Shown here piece by piece: positions 18,960 to 31,521 of a stretch of DNA of 64,000 nucleotides. Source of the stretch: Aedes albopictus (taxonomy: Eukaryota > Arthropoda > Insecta > Diptera > Culicidae); the NCBI RefSeq assembly GCF_035046485.1, contig NC_085137.1, forward strand, positions 251,742,733-251,806,732, written 5' to 3'. Made by a program: the position numbers and the translations under genes. Below the pieces are notes generated by a model. That model did not search any database. It was not told the DNA's origin and saw only the letters and a program-made list of their open reading frames with translations. How positions within the stretch are numbered: position 1 is the stretch's first letter; the number at the start of each line of letters is the position of its first letter.

Positions 18960-20390
18960 ATGGTGCAACTGCTATGAGATCAACTGGAGGCCGCGAATCT
19001 CAGCGGCCATCTGTACAACTGTCTACGCTACTCGGCCATCGGCCAACTGTCTACGCTACTCGGCGAACTAGTGGAGAAGCTACCAGCATCGAACAAGCTC
19101 GAGTGGGCAAGATTCAAGCGAGGGTATGCGGAACCGAACCTAAAACATTTCGGAGTGTTCATGGAAGAACTGGTGAACAACGCTAGCGAAGTTACGTCAC
19201 CGATCCAACAGAAGACGACGGTTGTGAGAGCCGAAAGGGAGAAGCCGAAAGAGAAGGGGCATGTGCGATGAGGAAAGTCAATTCGGCCCGATATGCGGTA
19301 AAACGGATCATCGTGTCCGGAACTGCAAACGTTTTCAACAGCTGGGATTAGAATCTCGTCTAAAAGCCGTCCATCATTGGAAGTTGTGCGAGGTTTGTCT
19401 GTTTGACCACGGCCAATGGAGATGTCGATCGAGAATCCGATGCAACGTCGGGAACTGCCGAGACCGCCACCACCCACTCCTACATTGTTATGATCGCGGT
19501 TCAATAGAGGAACAGCGGCAGCGACAATTTCGAGTGTCTGAATGCAACGCTCATGAGCGGTCGCAAGAATCCGTTTTGTTCAGGATTATACCAGTTATGT
19601 TGTTCAACGGGAACCGCAGATGCGAAACTTTCGCCTTTTTGGACGAAGGGTCCTCCTTGACGCGTATTGAAGCACGGCAGCTTGGAGCAGTTGGTGTTCC
19701 TGAACCTCTAGAGCTGAGATGGACTTCGAGCGTGAAGAGGAATGAGGAGAGCTCGCAGCGCGTGGATCTCGAAATTTCCGGAAAAGGACTACCCCGTCGT
19801 TACGTGCTGAAGACTGCGCACACCGTCGAAGAGTTGAACCTTCCGAGTCAGAGTTTGGCCTTCAACGAATTATCCGAGCGATTCCCACATCTCCGAAATC
19901 TTCCTGTTTCTGCGTACTCCGAGGCCGTGCCTAGAATTCTCCAAGGTTTGGGAAATTTGAGTCTCTTCGCGCCCCTGGATAGTTGCGTCGACCGACCAGC
20001 TGAACCGATCGCGGTAAAATCACTGCTGGGATGGTCCATCTATGGCCCAGATGCGAACGCCCTATCGAAAATCGGATTGATTTGTAAACCTTCACCAGTG
20101 CAACTGCGATGCTGATAGAGAATTGAATGACCTAGTTCGACAGCAGTTCATCCTGGAGGACGCGCTGATTGAGTCGACGCCTCCGCTTGAGTCCGCTGAG
20201 GAGAAACACGCCCGCGAAATTTTGGAAAATACCAAAAGTGGGAACGCATGGTGCGGAGCGTCAAAGAGGCCTTGGCTACGTTGAATGATGGTCGGAGACT
20301 GACCAACAAAATCTTGTTGACTACGTTAGTTGCTCGTCGGGTGCTCATGAACCAATGGAACCACTCGTGAACCTGGAGCAGACTCATCCA
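18960..20390 (+). pseudogene. BEL/Pao retrotransposon gag-pol remnant with internal deletion
   Basis: Consecutive frames carry a gag-like segment (LEWARFKRGYAEPNLK), a Cys/His region (CGKTDHRVRNCKRF, then WKLCEVCLFDHGQWRCR), and an aspartic-protease-like domain of the Pao type (FAFLDEGSSLTRIEARQLGA, then LLGWSIYGP). The usual catalytic D-(S/T)-G reads DEGSS here, so the protease is probably dead. At about 20235 the sequence jumps to LNDGRRLTNKILLTT, which belongs to the far C-terminal integrase region of BEL pol, so RT, RNase H and most of the integrase are deleted. No LTRs were found. It is a degraded copy. Confidence 0.75.
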
Positions 20391-20640
20391 CGGGGCGGGG
20401 GTCTACGGTGCATACAAATTTCGAAAACATTGTATGAACAAAAGTCTACGAGGGGGGAGGGGGATTCTGAGATGGCCAAAAATGAGTCTACATAGTTTAT
20501 GTACAGCGTCTTATAATATAAGTATGTTATGTAGGTTCGCAATAGCTTGAGTCCACCAGTACGCCAGTGGTCTCCCATTTCTAGGGTGGTCTTGTCTAGG
20601 CATCGTGGTATTGCATGTACGTGAGAGCACCGCGTTTGAC
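20391..20640. other. Unassigned junction sequence
   Basis: A G-rich patch (CACGGGGCGGGGGTCTACGG and GAGGGGGGAGGGGGATTC) separates the BEL remnant from the R1 copy. Nothing coding is recognised. Confidence 0.4.
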
Positions 20641-21592
20641 TAAGTGGCGTCTGGGGATACCCGATTACTTGTAAAAGATTCTCGGAAGTTACTTCCAGAA
20701 TCGAGTACTAGTTTTCGACACAGAGGTGGGTCGTGAGTGCTTTCACATAACCTCAGGAGTCCCGCAAGGTTCCATCTTGGGTCTGGTGTTATGGAATGTC
20801 ATTTACGACGAAGTGTTGAGGTTAGAGTTCTCGGTGGGAGTGGAGATTGTCGGCTTTGCTGGCGACACTACGCTCGAAATCTACGGTGCGTCGATCGAAG
20901 AAGTGGAGTTAACTGCCACCCACTCGATCAAGGTTTGGGAGGCGTGGATGAGGTCCAGGAAACTGGAATTGGCTCACCACAAAACTGAGGTGATGGTTGT
21001 GAACAACCGGAAGTCGGAGCAGCAAGCGGTGATCAGTGTAGACGATTGCACTATCACGTCGAAGCACTCCGTCAAACACTTGGGCGTGATGATCGACGAT
21101 AAGCTCATCTTCGGTAGCCACGTTGATTACGCCTGTAAAAGAGCCTCCACAATGTCCCGGATGATGTCCAAAAGCTCTGCGGTGTATGTCAGTAAGCGCA
21201 AACTTCTGGATAGTGTCGATACGTCCATACTAAGGTATGGCGGCCCGGCGTGGGGCACTGTGCTAAATTCTGAAAGCTACCGTGGTAAGCTGGAAAGTAC
21301 TTACAGATTGATGTGTCTGACGGTTGCGAGCGCGTACCGTACCGTGTCACACGACGCGCTCTGCGGCATCACTGATATAGTGCCTATCGGCATCCTTATC
21401 AGGGCGAACATGGAGTGCTTCTAAATGAGCGGTACAAGAGGCACACGCAGGACTGCCAGGAAGGCCTCCATGGCCAAATGGCAGCGCGCGCAATTCCGAG
21501 GGTAGATAGTTGGATTCGGAGAATGGCTAGTTCAGATGCGGTATAAGAGGTGGTCCAGGGGTTCGGAGTCGGCTCCGTAGGTCATTCCGGTG
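20641..21592 (+). pseudogene. R1-clade LINE, RT part (left portion, interrupted by hAT)
   Basis: The open frame 20726-21424 encodes the C-terminal RT palm and thumb: TSGVPQGSILG (motif 4), then VGFAGDTTLEI where the catalytic (F/Y)ADD has become FAGD, then KHLGVMIDDK and WGTVLNSESY. It is 5'-truncated in the RT and terminates early at 21424. The same protein family is coded by the minus copy at 31522-34197, which still has FADD. The sequence resumes at 23521 after the hAT insertion. Confidence 0.8.
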
Positions 21593-23512
21593 CAGGGTTG
21601 TTAACGTTAATCAACGATTAACGCCGTTTCGTTAACTCGTTGACGTTGATTGTAACGATTAACGAATCGTGCGTTGATTTTTTAGGCTCGTTGATCAACG
21701 ATAACGTTAACGCTGAGCGTTGATTTAACGTTAACGACTACGTTAATTTTGCGTTAATGATATGCTTTTTTGACATCGAATCAACTTTGCCGGAAGCACA
21801 TTTGGCATCGACCTTCTCAGGAAACCTAATCCGTCGAATGGCTCATAAAAACTCATGCTATAAAGGTAAAGATACGTTCGCTTCAGTAGAGTAAAAAGCA
21901 GTTTTACAACATTATTGTGAAATTAATTTAGATCATCTAATTATTCGTTTCATTCTAAATTGTCTTGATAGGATTTGTCTACTAATGCATTCGTTTTGAT
22001 CAGAACCATTGCTCCCGTATTCCATTAGCTAACCGAATATTATATGTGGCAACTCTTTATGCGACATATTGGAGCCTTGCCTAGTGCGCGAAGAGTTGTT
22101 AGTCCACTAATATGGGCGCTATTTCATGGATAGGTAACGAGTATTACAGCAGGTCCAGTCATTAGAAGCATGTTCAACACATCTCATGGAACAATTTAAA
22201 ATAGAAAGCATTCCACACAACTGATTCAAAAGTTAAGTAATTTACATAATTTTCATGCAATTCTGCATGAATTTCAACTTCAATGTAAAACTTTAACTCA
22301 ACAATGTGCTACAATTAAGAGGTATTTTAAATGTACTAGAAATAATGTATACTATACTTTTGCGTTTCCAGAGCTGCCGGCTTGTAAAATTTTAACAGTT
22401 TTTCCTTCTATATCTTGACAATCTTCAGAATATGCCTCATCGTCAGCACCATTCTCCTCTCCAGCTGTCGTAAGAAATGGACGCCAAGCACTCGGGTCAT
22501 GACGTGTAAAATTCCGTCGATGATCCTTTTCGACTGCGCGACTGCTCAGTGGGAGCCATTACTGCAGTTTGTGAAGTTTCCGAAGCTTCATCTTCCGTTT
22601 TGAGGCTTCATTTTGAGTTCCGGTTGTGGTGCATTTGTCTTGAAATGTGTATCAACGTTATCCAGTAACTCCCTGTAACCAATGAGATCTCGGTGAAGAC
22701 CTAGGTGGAGCCCATTTCAGATTTTCAGCTGAACCAATTGACTCATGAGGGTGGACTAATAACAGCGGCGGAAAAGAATTCACACGAAGCTGACTTTGAC
22801 ATGTGTATGCCTACTGTGATCAATAGTGGCCCAGAACACCATGTGAGTTGATAGTGCAATCTTCAATTTTCATACAGTCTCTCCGAGAAGATCAACTGAA
22901 AGCGAAAACATACCCAAGAAGGTATCCTCACCACTGAAACGCGCGAGTATTCATGAAAAACATGCTGATGGCCATAAAACACGTTGTCCTTCAAGGAGGG
23001 GGGGGGGCTATTTTTGTCTGAGCAAAATGCCGGGGGTATATCAGAATAATGCCACATGACGGATTCGATTCCCGGTCGATCCAGATGCTTTTCGTAATGG
23101 AAATTTCCTTGACTTCTTTGAGTATAAAATGTGTTAATCTGTCCCACGTTGTACAGCTTCAAACTGATATCACTGGCGGAGAAATCTCTTAGTTAATAGC
23201 TGTCAAAATCCTCATTTATCACAAGCGGAGAAACTGGCTTTATCCCAGTAAGGGCGTTACGCCAAGAAGAGAAAAGTATCTGTACCGAACACGACTAGGC
23301 AGCAAATGTTATTTGGCCTGGCAAATTCAAAAAGTTATCATACATTAATTGCCAATTAACGATACAATTACCGGCATCCGTTGACGTTGAATCAACGCAA
23401 GTCGTTAACGTTAACGTTAACAACCCTGAAAATTAACGCAACGCCGTTGACGTTGATTTGCACGAAAATTAACGTTAACGGCGTTAATCGTTGATTAACG
23501 TTAACAACCCTG
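21593..23512. mobile_element. hAT-like element, 1920 bp, 8-bp TSD
   Basis: The ends CAGGGTTGTTAACG and CGTTAACAACCCTG are perfect inverted repeats; TTCCGGTG is duplicated at 21585-21592 and 23513-23520. An 8-bp duplication with CAGGG-type ends is characteristic of hAT transposons. Subterminal regions are packed with GTTAACGTTAA words on both sides. The interior contains only short frames (for example 22415-22603), none resembling a hAT transposase. It is therefore non-autonomous or a decayed copy. The minus-strand R1 copy near 32180 retains the empty site (ATACCGGTGCCCTGCGG). Confidence 0.85.
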
Positions 23513-24095
23513 TTCCGGTGCTCTGCGGTCGAAATCGACTCTTACAGCGATTAAGTGGCCGCGGAGAGGAAGTCCTAGTAGCGTTGCTGTCGTGACGTCG
23601 GTCTACTGGGTTGGATCCGAGGCCTCGGTTGAAAAGGACTCCCCGCAAAGGGCCGGGGCAGCTGAAGATCCTACTGGTGCAGCTGATAGGGCCTGAAGGG
23701 TAGTGATACCCTTCTTCAGTAGCTCAGATCTGGTTGCACGTAGCCGTAGGCATCAGTTCAATGCCTGCAAAACAGTTGGGAGTGGGCGTGGGGTTGAACC
23801 TACCCGCCTTCCGAGGGTGAGGGCCACTCGGGAAACTGGCTAAGCGCCAGCAAGCTACCGTGATGGACTCGCCAAAGCGAGTCATTGATGTTAGTTGTTG
23901 CCGGCTACGCAGCTAGCCTTGAGGGTGCGATGTGCACTAGCTCATATCTGAAGTAATGCCTTCTTGGTGGTTCCGGAGAGACGAAGGGTTTGGCGACCAT
24001 GGGAATGTTGTTTAGTGGGTACGAGTGTTGCAGAAGACAGCCTTAACCCCACACTACCCGGACCTTTCTGTTCGGATGTCTGTTGAGCAGACTTT
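23513..24095 (+). mobile_element. R1-clade LINE, 3' UTR portion
   Basis: This continues the R1 copy after the hAT. GAAGGGTAGTGATACCCTTC, TAAGCGCCAGCAAGC and TTGGTGGTTCCGGAGAG match the minus-strand R1 copy at 31540-32180 in reverse. No coding remains. Confidence 0.75.
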
Positions 24096-24099
24096 CCTT

Positions 24100-24665
24100 C
24101 TATGGGTTTTAGAAATAAAAAGGGCTGCTTTTGCAAGTTTACGAAATATATGGAAATCTAATCAGACCAGTCAACGCACCAAAATTCGAATTTTTAATTC
24201 CAACGTGAAATTTGTGATGTTGTACACCAGCGAAACATGGTGCGTGAGACTACACAGAAGCTACAGGTTTTTATAAACCGTCTGTCTGTGGTTTATAATT
24301 GGGGCCTGGTGGCCTCACAACTAGATCTAGAATACTGAGCTCCATCGACGATACCATCAGAAAACGATAGCAACGGAAATTCGAGAATGTAAATACAGGT
24401 GGGTTGGCCACACACTTCGAAAGGGTTGACACGAAATCTGCAAGTAAGCGCTGGAGATTGGTATCCGAAAGGACATCGTAGCAGAGGCAGACCCAGGGGC
24501 TCGTGGCTGGCTATGAAGCCTCAACAAGGTAATCAAGGAAGTCAATAGGAATCTGACCTGGACCCAGGTCAAGGCTATAGCGAGCCTTTGGAGATTTTTT
24601 TCTTTGGCCCTTATGCATCCTGAGCAGGGGTGCTCAGGATACATAATCAAAATCATCATCAAGTC
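24100..24665 (+). pseudogene. LINE C-terminal region and 3' end (RTE-like)
   Basis: Frame fragments read TLYTSETWCV-like text followed by QVGWPHTSKG and GHRSRGRPRGSWL, the C-terminal GRP/W pattern of RTE-type ORFs. It ends in ATAATCAAAATCATCATCAA, a simple-repeat tail. It is fused directly to the R1 3' end. Confidence 0.6.
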
Positions 24666-27585
24666 TAGTTGAAACGATAAAGGTATTTTAAAGGCTGTGT
24701 TATACTATTGCGATAAACAAACACAATGCTATAACTTTTCAATTGTTTTATTTCTAATTTCAAAGTTTATTACATTTCTCTAGATGTCTTCCCCAAGTTC
24801 GGTTTATCTTATGTATATTATTTCTTGACTTAATTTAAAGGTCTGCTTTTGTGTCTTGTCGGTCATTTTCTATTGAACGTATCTTCCTCAAACTCGAGGC
24901 GATGGACCACAGCTCTTTTAAATCGGGTGAATATGCAACTCTGCGTCGTTGCTGTGTCCTTCTCTTGTGTCACTCGTTTTTGTTTGTTTGTTTTTTTTTT
25001 TTGGTAAATGGTTTCAGATAGATAATATGTATAATAATAAATGCAGAAATCAATAACTACTATGTTTCATTTTCATTTGTTATTCGTTATATAATTCTTT
25101 AATAATATACTCGCATCCTAATATATTCGGCGTGTGTGTGTGTGTGTTTGTCACTGCTTCCTAACTTCCTGCAACCGAATCGGTTGGCGTGTCCTCATCT
25201 ACCTCGAAAGAATGTTATCCACAAAAGTAAAATCGGCTCAAAATGCCCTCTGCTGGAGGATGATTGCAGTACAACATGTGGCCTTCGTGGAACCACGCGG
25301 TACGATCGAATCAGTCGAATTTCTCTTGTTAAGACGCGATGATGATGTGTATGGTTTGTTCGGCTTCGTAATTGGAAGATTTCTACTTCGGGATATATTG
25401 CACCTGCGTTCTTGTTCTCATTTGTTGTGCGTTTCAGCCATCTTTTATTTTGCACGCTTCACTTCGGTTTCGCGCCAAACAAAACTCGGGAACACAACTT
25501 GAAATATATAAACTTAATGTGGCAGCGTGCGGTTCACGCATCAAGTTGCATTTTTTCCTAAAATATCTTTCAGAAGGTTTCACTTCTTTTATGCTTGTTT
25601 TGTGCTGGCTTAAAATTGTTGTTTTCTTGTTTGTTATGTGTTAGCGTTCCTCATTTGTTTCAACCAATATACTGTATATATGTTTTGTTCTTTTAGATTT
25701 TTCCTTTTAGAATTTATTAGAAAGATTTGTATAGTACTCGTATTTATTAGATTGAAGAAGAAATCCTATAAGCCTTTTTCCTAATAGCTAGCGAAGGATG
25801 GACGCCATGTCAGAAGATGGCGACCGTTACTATTCCTTTAACGTGTTACGTATTTTTGCGTTTTGCGCGGATTTTTGTTCTCTGAAATGTACTCTACGAG
25901 CTTGAATTTGGAATTTCAGTGCACTAAGTGGTCCAAAATGCAGCATTGGATGATTGATTTGAAGGGGTTTCTTGAAAAGATTTTCATTGGCATAGCGGAG
26001 TTTTTTTTACTAGAAGATGCTTACGATCTACTCAAATCGAACACCTGTATGGAAATGTAGTTTTCCGTGAACATGGAATTTGTTAAGATTCCATAAAGAA
26101 CTTTTTTACAGGTTTTGTTAACAATTCTAGTCGGTTTCCGAAAGACAGGTATTCTATCATAAAATCTGAACGTCTCAACATGATTCCATTACAGAAAGTT
26201 AAATTTGACTGATTGAGGAAATTTCTGGTAGATCTCCTTAAAAAGTTTTGGTAAAAGCAACGACAGAATCCCTAAATGAGAATTTTTAATAAAAAGGGAA
26301 ATTTTTAATGAAACGTGTATAGTAGATGTTCGGTAACTGCAATATGTATACGTTTCACTTAGCGAACAAAATTTGATAAATCTTGTCTAACTGATGGCAT
26401 TTGCAACCTTCTGGAATCTACTATACTTAAGATATTACTTGGAATGATTTTCCTTACTATTTCCGTAGGTCTGCATTCTGTACCACTTTGCGCACAACGA
26501 TTTTTTTCATACGAATGCCCATCACAGCTAATTGTACCCGATGCGCACGGTGTAGTACCCAACTCAAACAATCACAATTTATACAAGCAAAAAGCCGGGC
26601 ATTTGATAATAATTGGCCTTGGTCTTCACTGTGTCAGTCCTCTGCTCTTTTATTGCCTATGTTGCGCATTTCCAGCGCACAAATTCGATCATCTGCGATC
26701 CTTCTCCGGATGACACTCTCATTCACACTGGTGTCGAAAACTGGTAACCTAATAGCCATCATAACTTACGCCATCTCAAACAGAAAACTCAATATGGTTA
26801 TTTTTCCTAGAAGAAGCTCGAAGCGGAAATTAGTTACGCCTTTTGTATCGTTTAGTTTCATTTTGACCTAAGTAGTTTTATCGATCGCACGAAATAGAAT
26901 ACTGGAGTGTTCTTAAAACAAAAAAACATCATTTACTCTGCTTTTCCCTCTACAATACAGCCACGTTGTTCGCGATGTCTTTAGTTTTATCCTAAGTAGT
27001 TCTGTCTTACCGTTAGTCGGCGTTTGTTTTTGTTTTGTGTGTAAAATTTGAATGAGTTTTTGGATGAGATTCGTTATCAGCTAGTTTGTTTTACCTATTT
27101 CTTTTTTTTTATAATCGTTTTCGATAGTTTTACGCGAGTGATTCTATTGTGAGATTGATGAGTTTTTAATCCATACGAAATGGTGTGTGAAAAATGTGCT
27201 CCGTCGCAATCCATGGGACGAACTATTTCCGTTTCGGTTTTGGGTTGGTTTTGTTTTGCGTCGTTATCTATGAGTGTGTATAGTAAAAGTTTTCTGTACA
27301 GTTTTTTGTTCAACCTGGATTTCCGGATTTCACTTCTGTTGTATTGTTGAGTACGGTGTGTGTGAGTGTATGACATAGGACACTGAGACGAATTTCAGCG
27401 CTTCGCTTTGTCTCTTTTGTTTATCTTGTATGTGTTCGTATAAAAATTCAGAATTTTGGTTGTACAATGAGCGTGGTGTGATGTTTGTTACAACAAGAGA
27501 ACAAAACGGGTTAAGACTTGCAAAAGGGACTGAATTTTGTAAGTAGTGATACTTATGCAGATCACATGGATCAAAATTGCAAAAT
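24666..27585. other. T-rich unique-looking block, no transposon signature
   Basis: Nearly 3 kb of T-rich sequence (A-rich on the minus strand) without terminal repeats, RT text or splice-bounded exons that I can support. A TG microsatellite is at 25128-25148. On the minus strand AATAAA occurs near 24745. It could be long 3' UTR or intron of a minus-strand gene, or ordinary intergenic DNA. The many short frames here are AT-driven. Confidence 0.35.
25128..25148. repeat. (TG)n microsatellite
   Basis: About ten TG units inside the T-rich block. Confidence 0.8.
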
Positions 27586-27589
27586 CATC

Positions 27590-28130
27590 AATCGACGTGT
27601 AGTCCTATCGTGGCGCTCACATCGACTCTGACCACTAATTTGGTGATAAACAAGCTGCACTGAAAAATCTCAGTCATCAAGAATGTTCGGTATCGGCGAC
27701 CGCATTACTACAATCGAATGTTACCTCTGCATGCGCGAAGAATCACGAAGCAGCGTTGTTGAACGAGGGTGAGCTCTGTGTTGTCCCTCTAGAGAACAAC
27801 TGGATACTGCCAAGGTAGCCATAAACGACGTAACCCATAGTTTTCAAATGGTGTAGGGGAACCAACATATTTTGGACACAGTGACGCACCAATATTGTCT
27901 AAAACCCATTAGCGTAATGCTGTGTCCAAAATACGTTAGTTTCCTTACAGCGTGGACGCAACCGAGACTCTGTAGCACCGTAGATACCAGGAAGGTTTTG
28001 GAGGAGAACTATGCAGCGCGGGCGGTCATGCTGAAGCATGGAACCTGACACAACGTGGAACGAAATAAACAAAGGAAAAACCATTCTGGAGAAAAGGCCG
28101 CCTGGAAAGTTCTTTCAGAAGCCCCGCAAA
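27590..28130 (+). pseudogene. RTE-clade LINE fragment, EN/linker region
   Basis: AGTCCTATCGTGGCGCTCAC, then GGTATCGGCGACCGC, and GGTTTTGGAGGAGAACTATG align with 60640-60960 of the larger RTE copy. All frames are broken. A 95-bp hairpin (27853-27947) interrupts it. Confidence 0.75.
27853..27947. mobile_element. 95-bp hairpin inserted in RTE
   Basis: The left GTAGGGGAACCAACATATT, then TTGGACACAG, pairs with CTGTGTCCAA, then AATACGTTAGTTTCCTTAC, on the right. The RTE alignment resumes on both sides, so it is a later insertion. Confidence 0.65.
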
Positions 28131-28369
28131 AGGATTAACTCTTCAAACTGAACTTGAATCTCGCGAGTGAAAATTAAGGCCATTTGGCATAGGCGCTTCG
28201 GACATACAGAAAAAGTGAACTTGTAAAGGTCGTGAGCGGAGAAATGGTAATTAGTCTTAACTTCAAGAAATGTGAAATAGTGGAGCGAGCCATATGTCAA
28301 GGGAAAACATACCAATAAGTCCTTCTTGGAGATGCCGTTGTCTCGTAGTTCCCGTCCCCTTAAAGTCAT
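28131..28369. other. Unassigned
   Basis: A short stretch between the RTE fragment and the copia remnant, with no recognised content. Confidence 0.4.
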
Positions 28370-29465
28370 TCACAGTTGTACGGAGGCAATACACCGGCGC
28401 TGTATAACGGACACTCTGATGTCGACGCTGCGGTACATGGCCATGCTGACGGCGGTCGTACAGTGGCACTAATGGCCAACACGACACCATACGGTATCAT
28501 GCGGTATGGCTACAAGCCGGACGTTTCCAACTTCCGCATCTTCGGAGTCAAAGCCCCGACAGTTACCGCAGGAGAAACGGAGAAGTTCGAGTCCAGGAGC
28601 AAAAACAACGACTTTGTCGAATACGGTGACAACGGGTACCGATTGTGAGACACAAAGAAGGTCTTCATCGTCAGGGATGTAGTTGTGGAAGTACACTAAC
28701 GCAGTCGGAAAGCGATTTGCCCTTCGAAGCCGAGCTGTGACAGTGTTCATTTGGTCAGTCCCCGATGTTCATCGCTGGAAGATTTGTCCGGTAATTGTGC
28801 GGTTGTTTGAGAGGTGGCAATTATTAGAGCCGTGCAGGTTGCTGGTGAAGTAGTTCAACCGAAAGTTGTTTGTGTCAACGATTAGGACGAGTTCGATGAT
28901 TGCGTGGGACGACATGGACGACCTAATCCTCCCGAGATTTGTCGGACTCCGCGTATCCGAATTGCACCGGTCAAACTGGATGACTGTTCGTGAGTTGCTT
29001 ATAGGGCATAAAACTACGAGGAGAACCTACCTGAGACCATCGACGAGTTGAATTGCATCTTGCATCTTGACTGGAAGGAAGCGATATAAGACGAACTGAG
29101 GTCGTGAGCTAAAACTGAAATGTGGAAACTAGTGCATGTATACTGTTAGATTGAAAACCTGTGGATTGTAAGTGGGCTTTTCGACTGAAGATGAATAGTC
29201 GTGGATCGGTCGAAGAAAGGAAAGTCAGGTTAGTTGCAAGGGGTTTCACTCAACGCTACGGGTATGATGACGGTGAAATCTTATCCCCCGTCATCAGGAT
29301 GTCTACCGTGCGCATGATGTTCGCTTTGGTAATCCAACACAATCTTGTGGTCCACCAAAGGGACGCTGCGTTCCTGAACGAAAAGGTAATCGAAGATATC
29401 TTCATGCGACCGGAGTTTCCTATTTCTCATGTGTCATATGTCATGTGTGGGAAGTGGCTACGGTT
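28370..29465 (+). pseudogene. Ty1/copia remnant: integrase C-terminus to RT start
   Basis: Fragments in order: TPYGIMRYGYKPDVSNFRIF and KFESRSKNNDFVEYGDNGYR (end of copia integrase), then a degraded linker, then DCKWAFRLKMN, RKVRLVARGFTQRYGYDD, LSPVIRMSTVRMMFALVIQH and DAAFLNEKVIEDIFM (opening RT motifs). Frames are broken several times. RT text stops abruptly at about 29465 where Loa begins and picks up again near 41530 with VKRMLGREF-like text, so I infer that one copia copy was split by Loa. Confidence 0.8.
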
Positions 29466-31508
29466 AGGATAGCTCTGATCAATCTACAGCATAAAAGAAC
29501 AGCAAGGATCAATCTTTGTAGGCTTAATCAAAATGGTGCAGCCCAAGGGGCCTTAGTCCAAGAACCTTATTTTCGTAAGGGGATTTTCTATCTAGGAAAC
29601 CTTGTGAACCCGGTGTTTCAGGTACTTTCAGTAAAAATGAAATGGTAAGCTCGCGTGTCATGCCTCGAGCTTGTGTGCTTGTCAACAACGCAATCGTTGC
29701 TACACTCATCTCTGAACTAACTACTAGAGATGTATGTGCTATCGCAATCGATGTATCTGTTGGAAACCTCAACAACGTTTAGTGTTCGGTTTATTTACCG
29801 CATGATGAACCATCCCCTACGGATGCTTTCAAGCAAGTCATTGCATACTGCACTGCAAGGCCTTTTGACTTCCACTAATTGTTGGCAGTGATGCTAATGC
29901 TCACCATATAATCTGGGGCAGCTCAGACATCAATTTGAGAGGCTCCAGTTTGATGGAATACTTAAGTAGTACAGATCTTGGATTACTTAACATAGGCAAC
30001 CGCCCAACCTTCATGATATCTGTTAGATAAGAAGTGTAAGACATAACGCTCAGCTTTAGCGGAATTAGTCATGAGCTGATCAATTAGCGTGTCAGATGAA
30101 GAATCTTTATCTGACCATCGCTACATCTTTTTTGAACATGTGAATGTTACTTCGCAAACTTCGCGTTTCAGGAACCCCCGGCCAACCAACTGGGATCTCT
30201 TTACCGATTTGGTTGCAGGCAAATTTCATGGATACTCACCATCCATTGACACTCCAAGTGATTTAGATAATACAACGGCCTTCATCATGGAAGCTTTTGA
30301 AGAAGCTTGCCCTCTACGGTCTGTGAAGACCACAAATGGAACCCCTTGGTGGACCACTGATCTGGCGAAGCTCAGGAAACAATGTAAAAAGAGTTGGAAC
30401 AGACAACGTTCTGCTGGATCGGAGGCTTCAGGTCGGCTCGCAAGGCCTACCAGAAAGCTCTTTGGTCTGATGAACGATCCGACTGGAAAAACCTTTGTAC
30501 AAATGTTTCCAGTTTGAGTGAAGCCAGTCGGCTGAACAAAATCCTTGCAAAATCTAAGGATTTTCAAGTGAACGAACTTCGTTTGCCAAATGGCGACTGA
30601 GGAAGTTTTAGAATGTTTATTCAGTACACACTTCCCCGGATGTGTTGATATTACATCTTCGGATGAACCTGATGTATTTTCTTGTAGTTATGATTCTTTA
30701 GCTTCGGCTCGGAGTACCATAACTTTAGAATCGATTGAATGGGCACTAAATAGCTTTGCTCCTTTCAAATCTCTTGTAACAGATGAGATATATTCTATGT
30801 TGCTTCAGAAGTGTTTTGTTTATTTCAAACATGTTTTGAAAAAGCTACTTGTTTACAGTTTTGCTACAGGGTATGTTCCTAAATCCTGGCGAAATATTTC
30901 TGTAAAGTTTATTCCAAAAGCGGGTCGTGCGTAGTATGAAGAAGCAAAGAGTTTCAGACCTATCAGTTTGACCTCTTTTCTTCTGAAATGCTTAGAATGC
31001 ATTGTCGATCATCACATCCGTAATGTTAATCTGGCCAACGTGCCTTTTCATGTGAACCAACATGCTTACCAATCTGGAAAGTTCACTGTGACTCTTTTAC
31101 ACGAGATTGTTTACAATATTCAGAAAGCATTCACTCAAAAGCAATCTTGTTTGGGTGTTTTCTTAGATATCGAGGATGCCTTTGACAACGAGCCTTTCGA
31201 TGCCATATTGGAAGCCGCACGGAGTCATGGTATATCTCCAATGATTTCCAATAAGATTCACCAAATGCTCAAAAACCGACATCTCTTCGCGACATTGCGT
31301 CAAGCGGTGATTAGGAAATTGAGTGTTTGTGGATGCCCCCAAGGGGGAGTCTTATCACCACTTTTGTGGAATCTCGTAGCAGATACACTATTGAGGCAAC
31401 TCAATAATAGCGGTTTTTCCTACTTATGGTTTTGCCGATGATTACCTAACATTGTTAGGCGGCATGTGCATCAGCATCTCTTTCCACCTGATTCGAAGCG
31501 CTTTTCAG
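29466..31508 (+). pseudogene. Loa-clade LINE, EN and RT (left part)
   Basis: Order of segments: apurinic-type endonuclease pieces (LVQEPYFRKGIFYLGN, DANAHHIIWGSSD, SLSDHRYIFFEHVN), a linker with PWWTTDLAKLRKQCKKSWNR, then RT (FRPISLTSFLLKCLECIVDH, LGVFLDIEDAFDNEPFDAIL, GCPQGGVLSPLLWNLVADTL). The next motif, GFADD, survives only across a frameshift near 31425. The 5' end is truncated inside the endonuclease. Several frameshifts make it inactive. It is interrupted at 31522 by R1 with a 13-bp duplication. Confidence 0.8.
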
Positions 31509-31521
31509 GTAGTTGAGGGTT

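Noticed and set aside
19028..19504. 158-codon minus-strand frame
   Set aside because: Shadow of the BEL/Pao gag-protease frames on the plus strand.
22415..22603. Possible transposase fragment inside the hAT-like element
   Set aside because: No hAT catalytic or dimerisation text; the frame is short and AT-biased.
24666..27585. Several 60-130 codon frames in the T-rich block
   Set aside because: All are short, Phe/Leu/Cys-rich as expected from T-rich DNA, and overlap on both strands without motifs.
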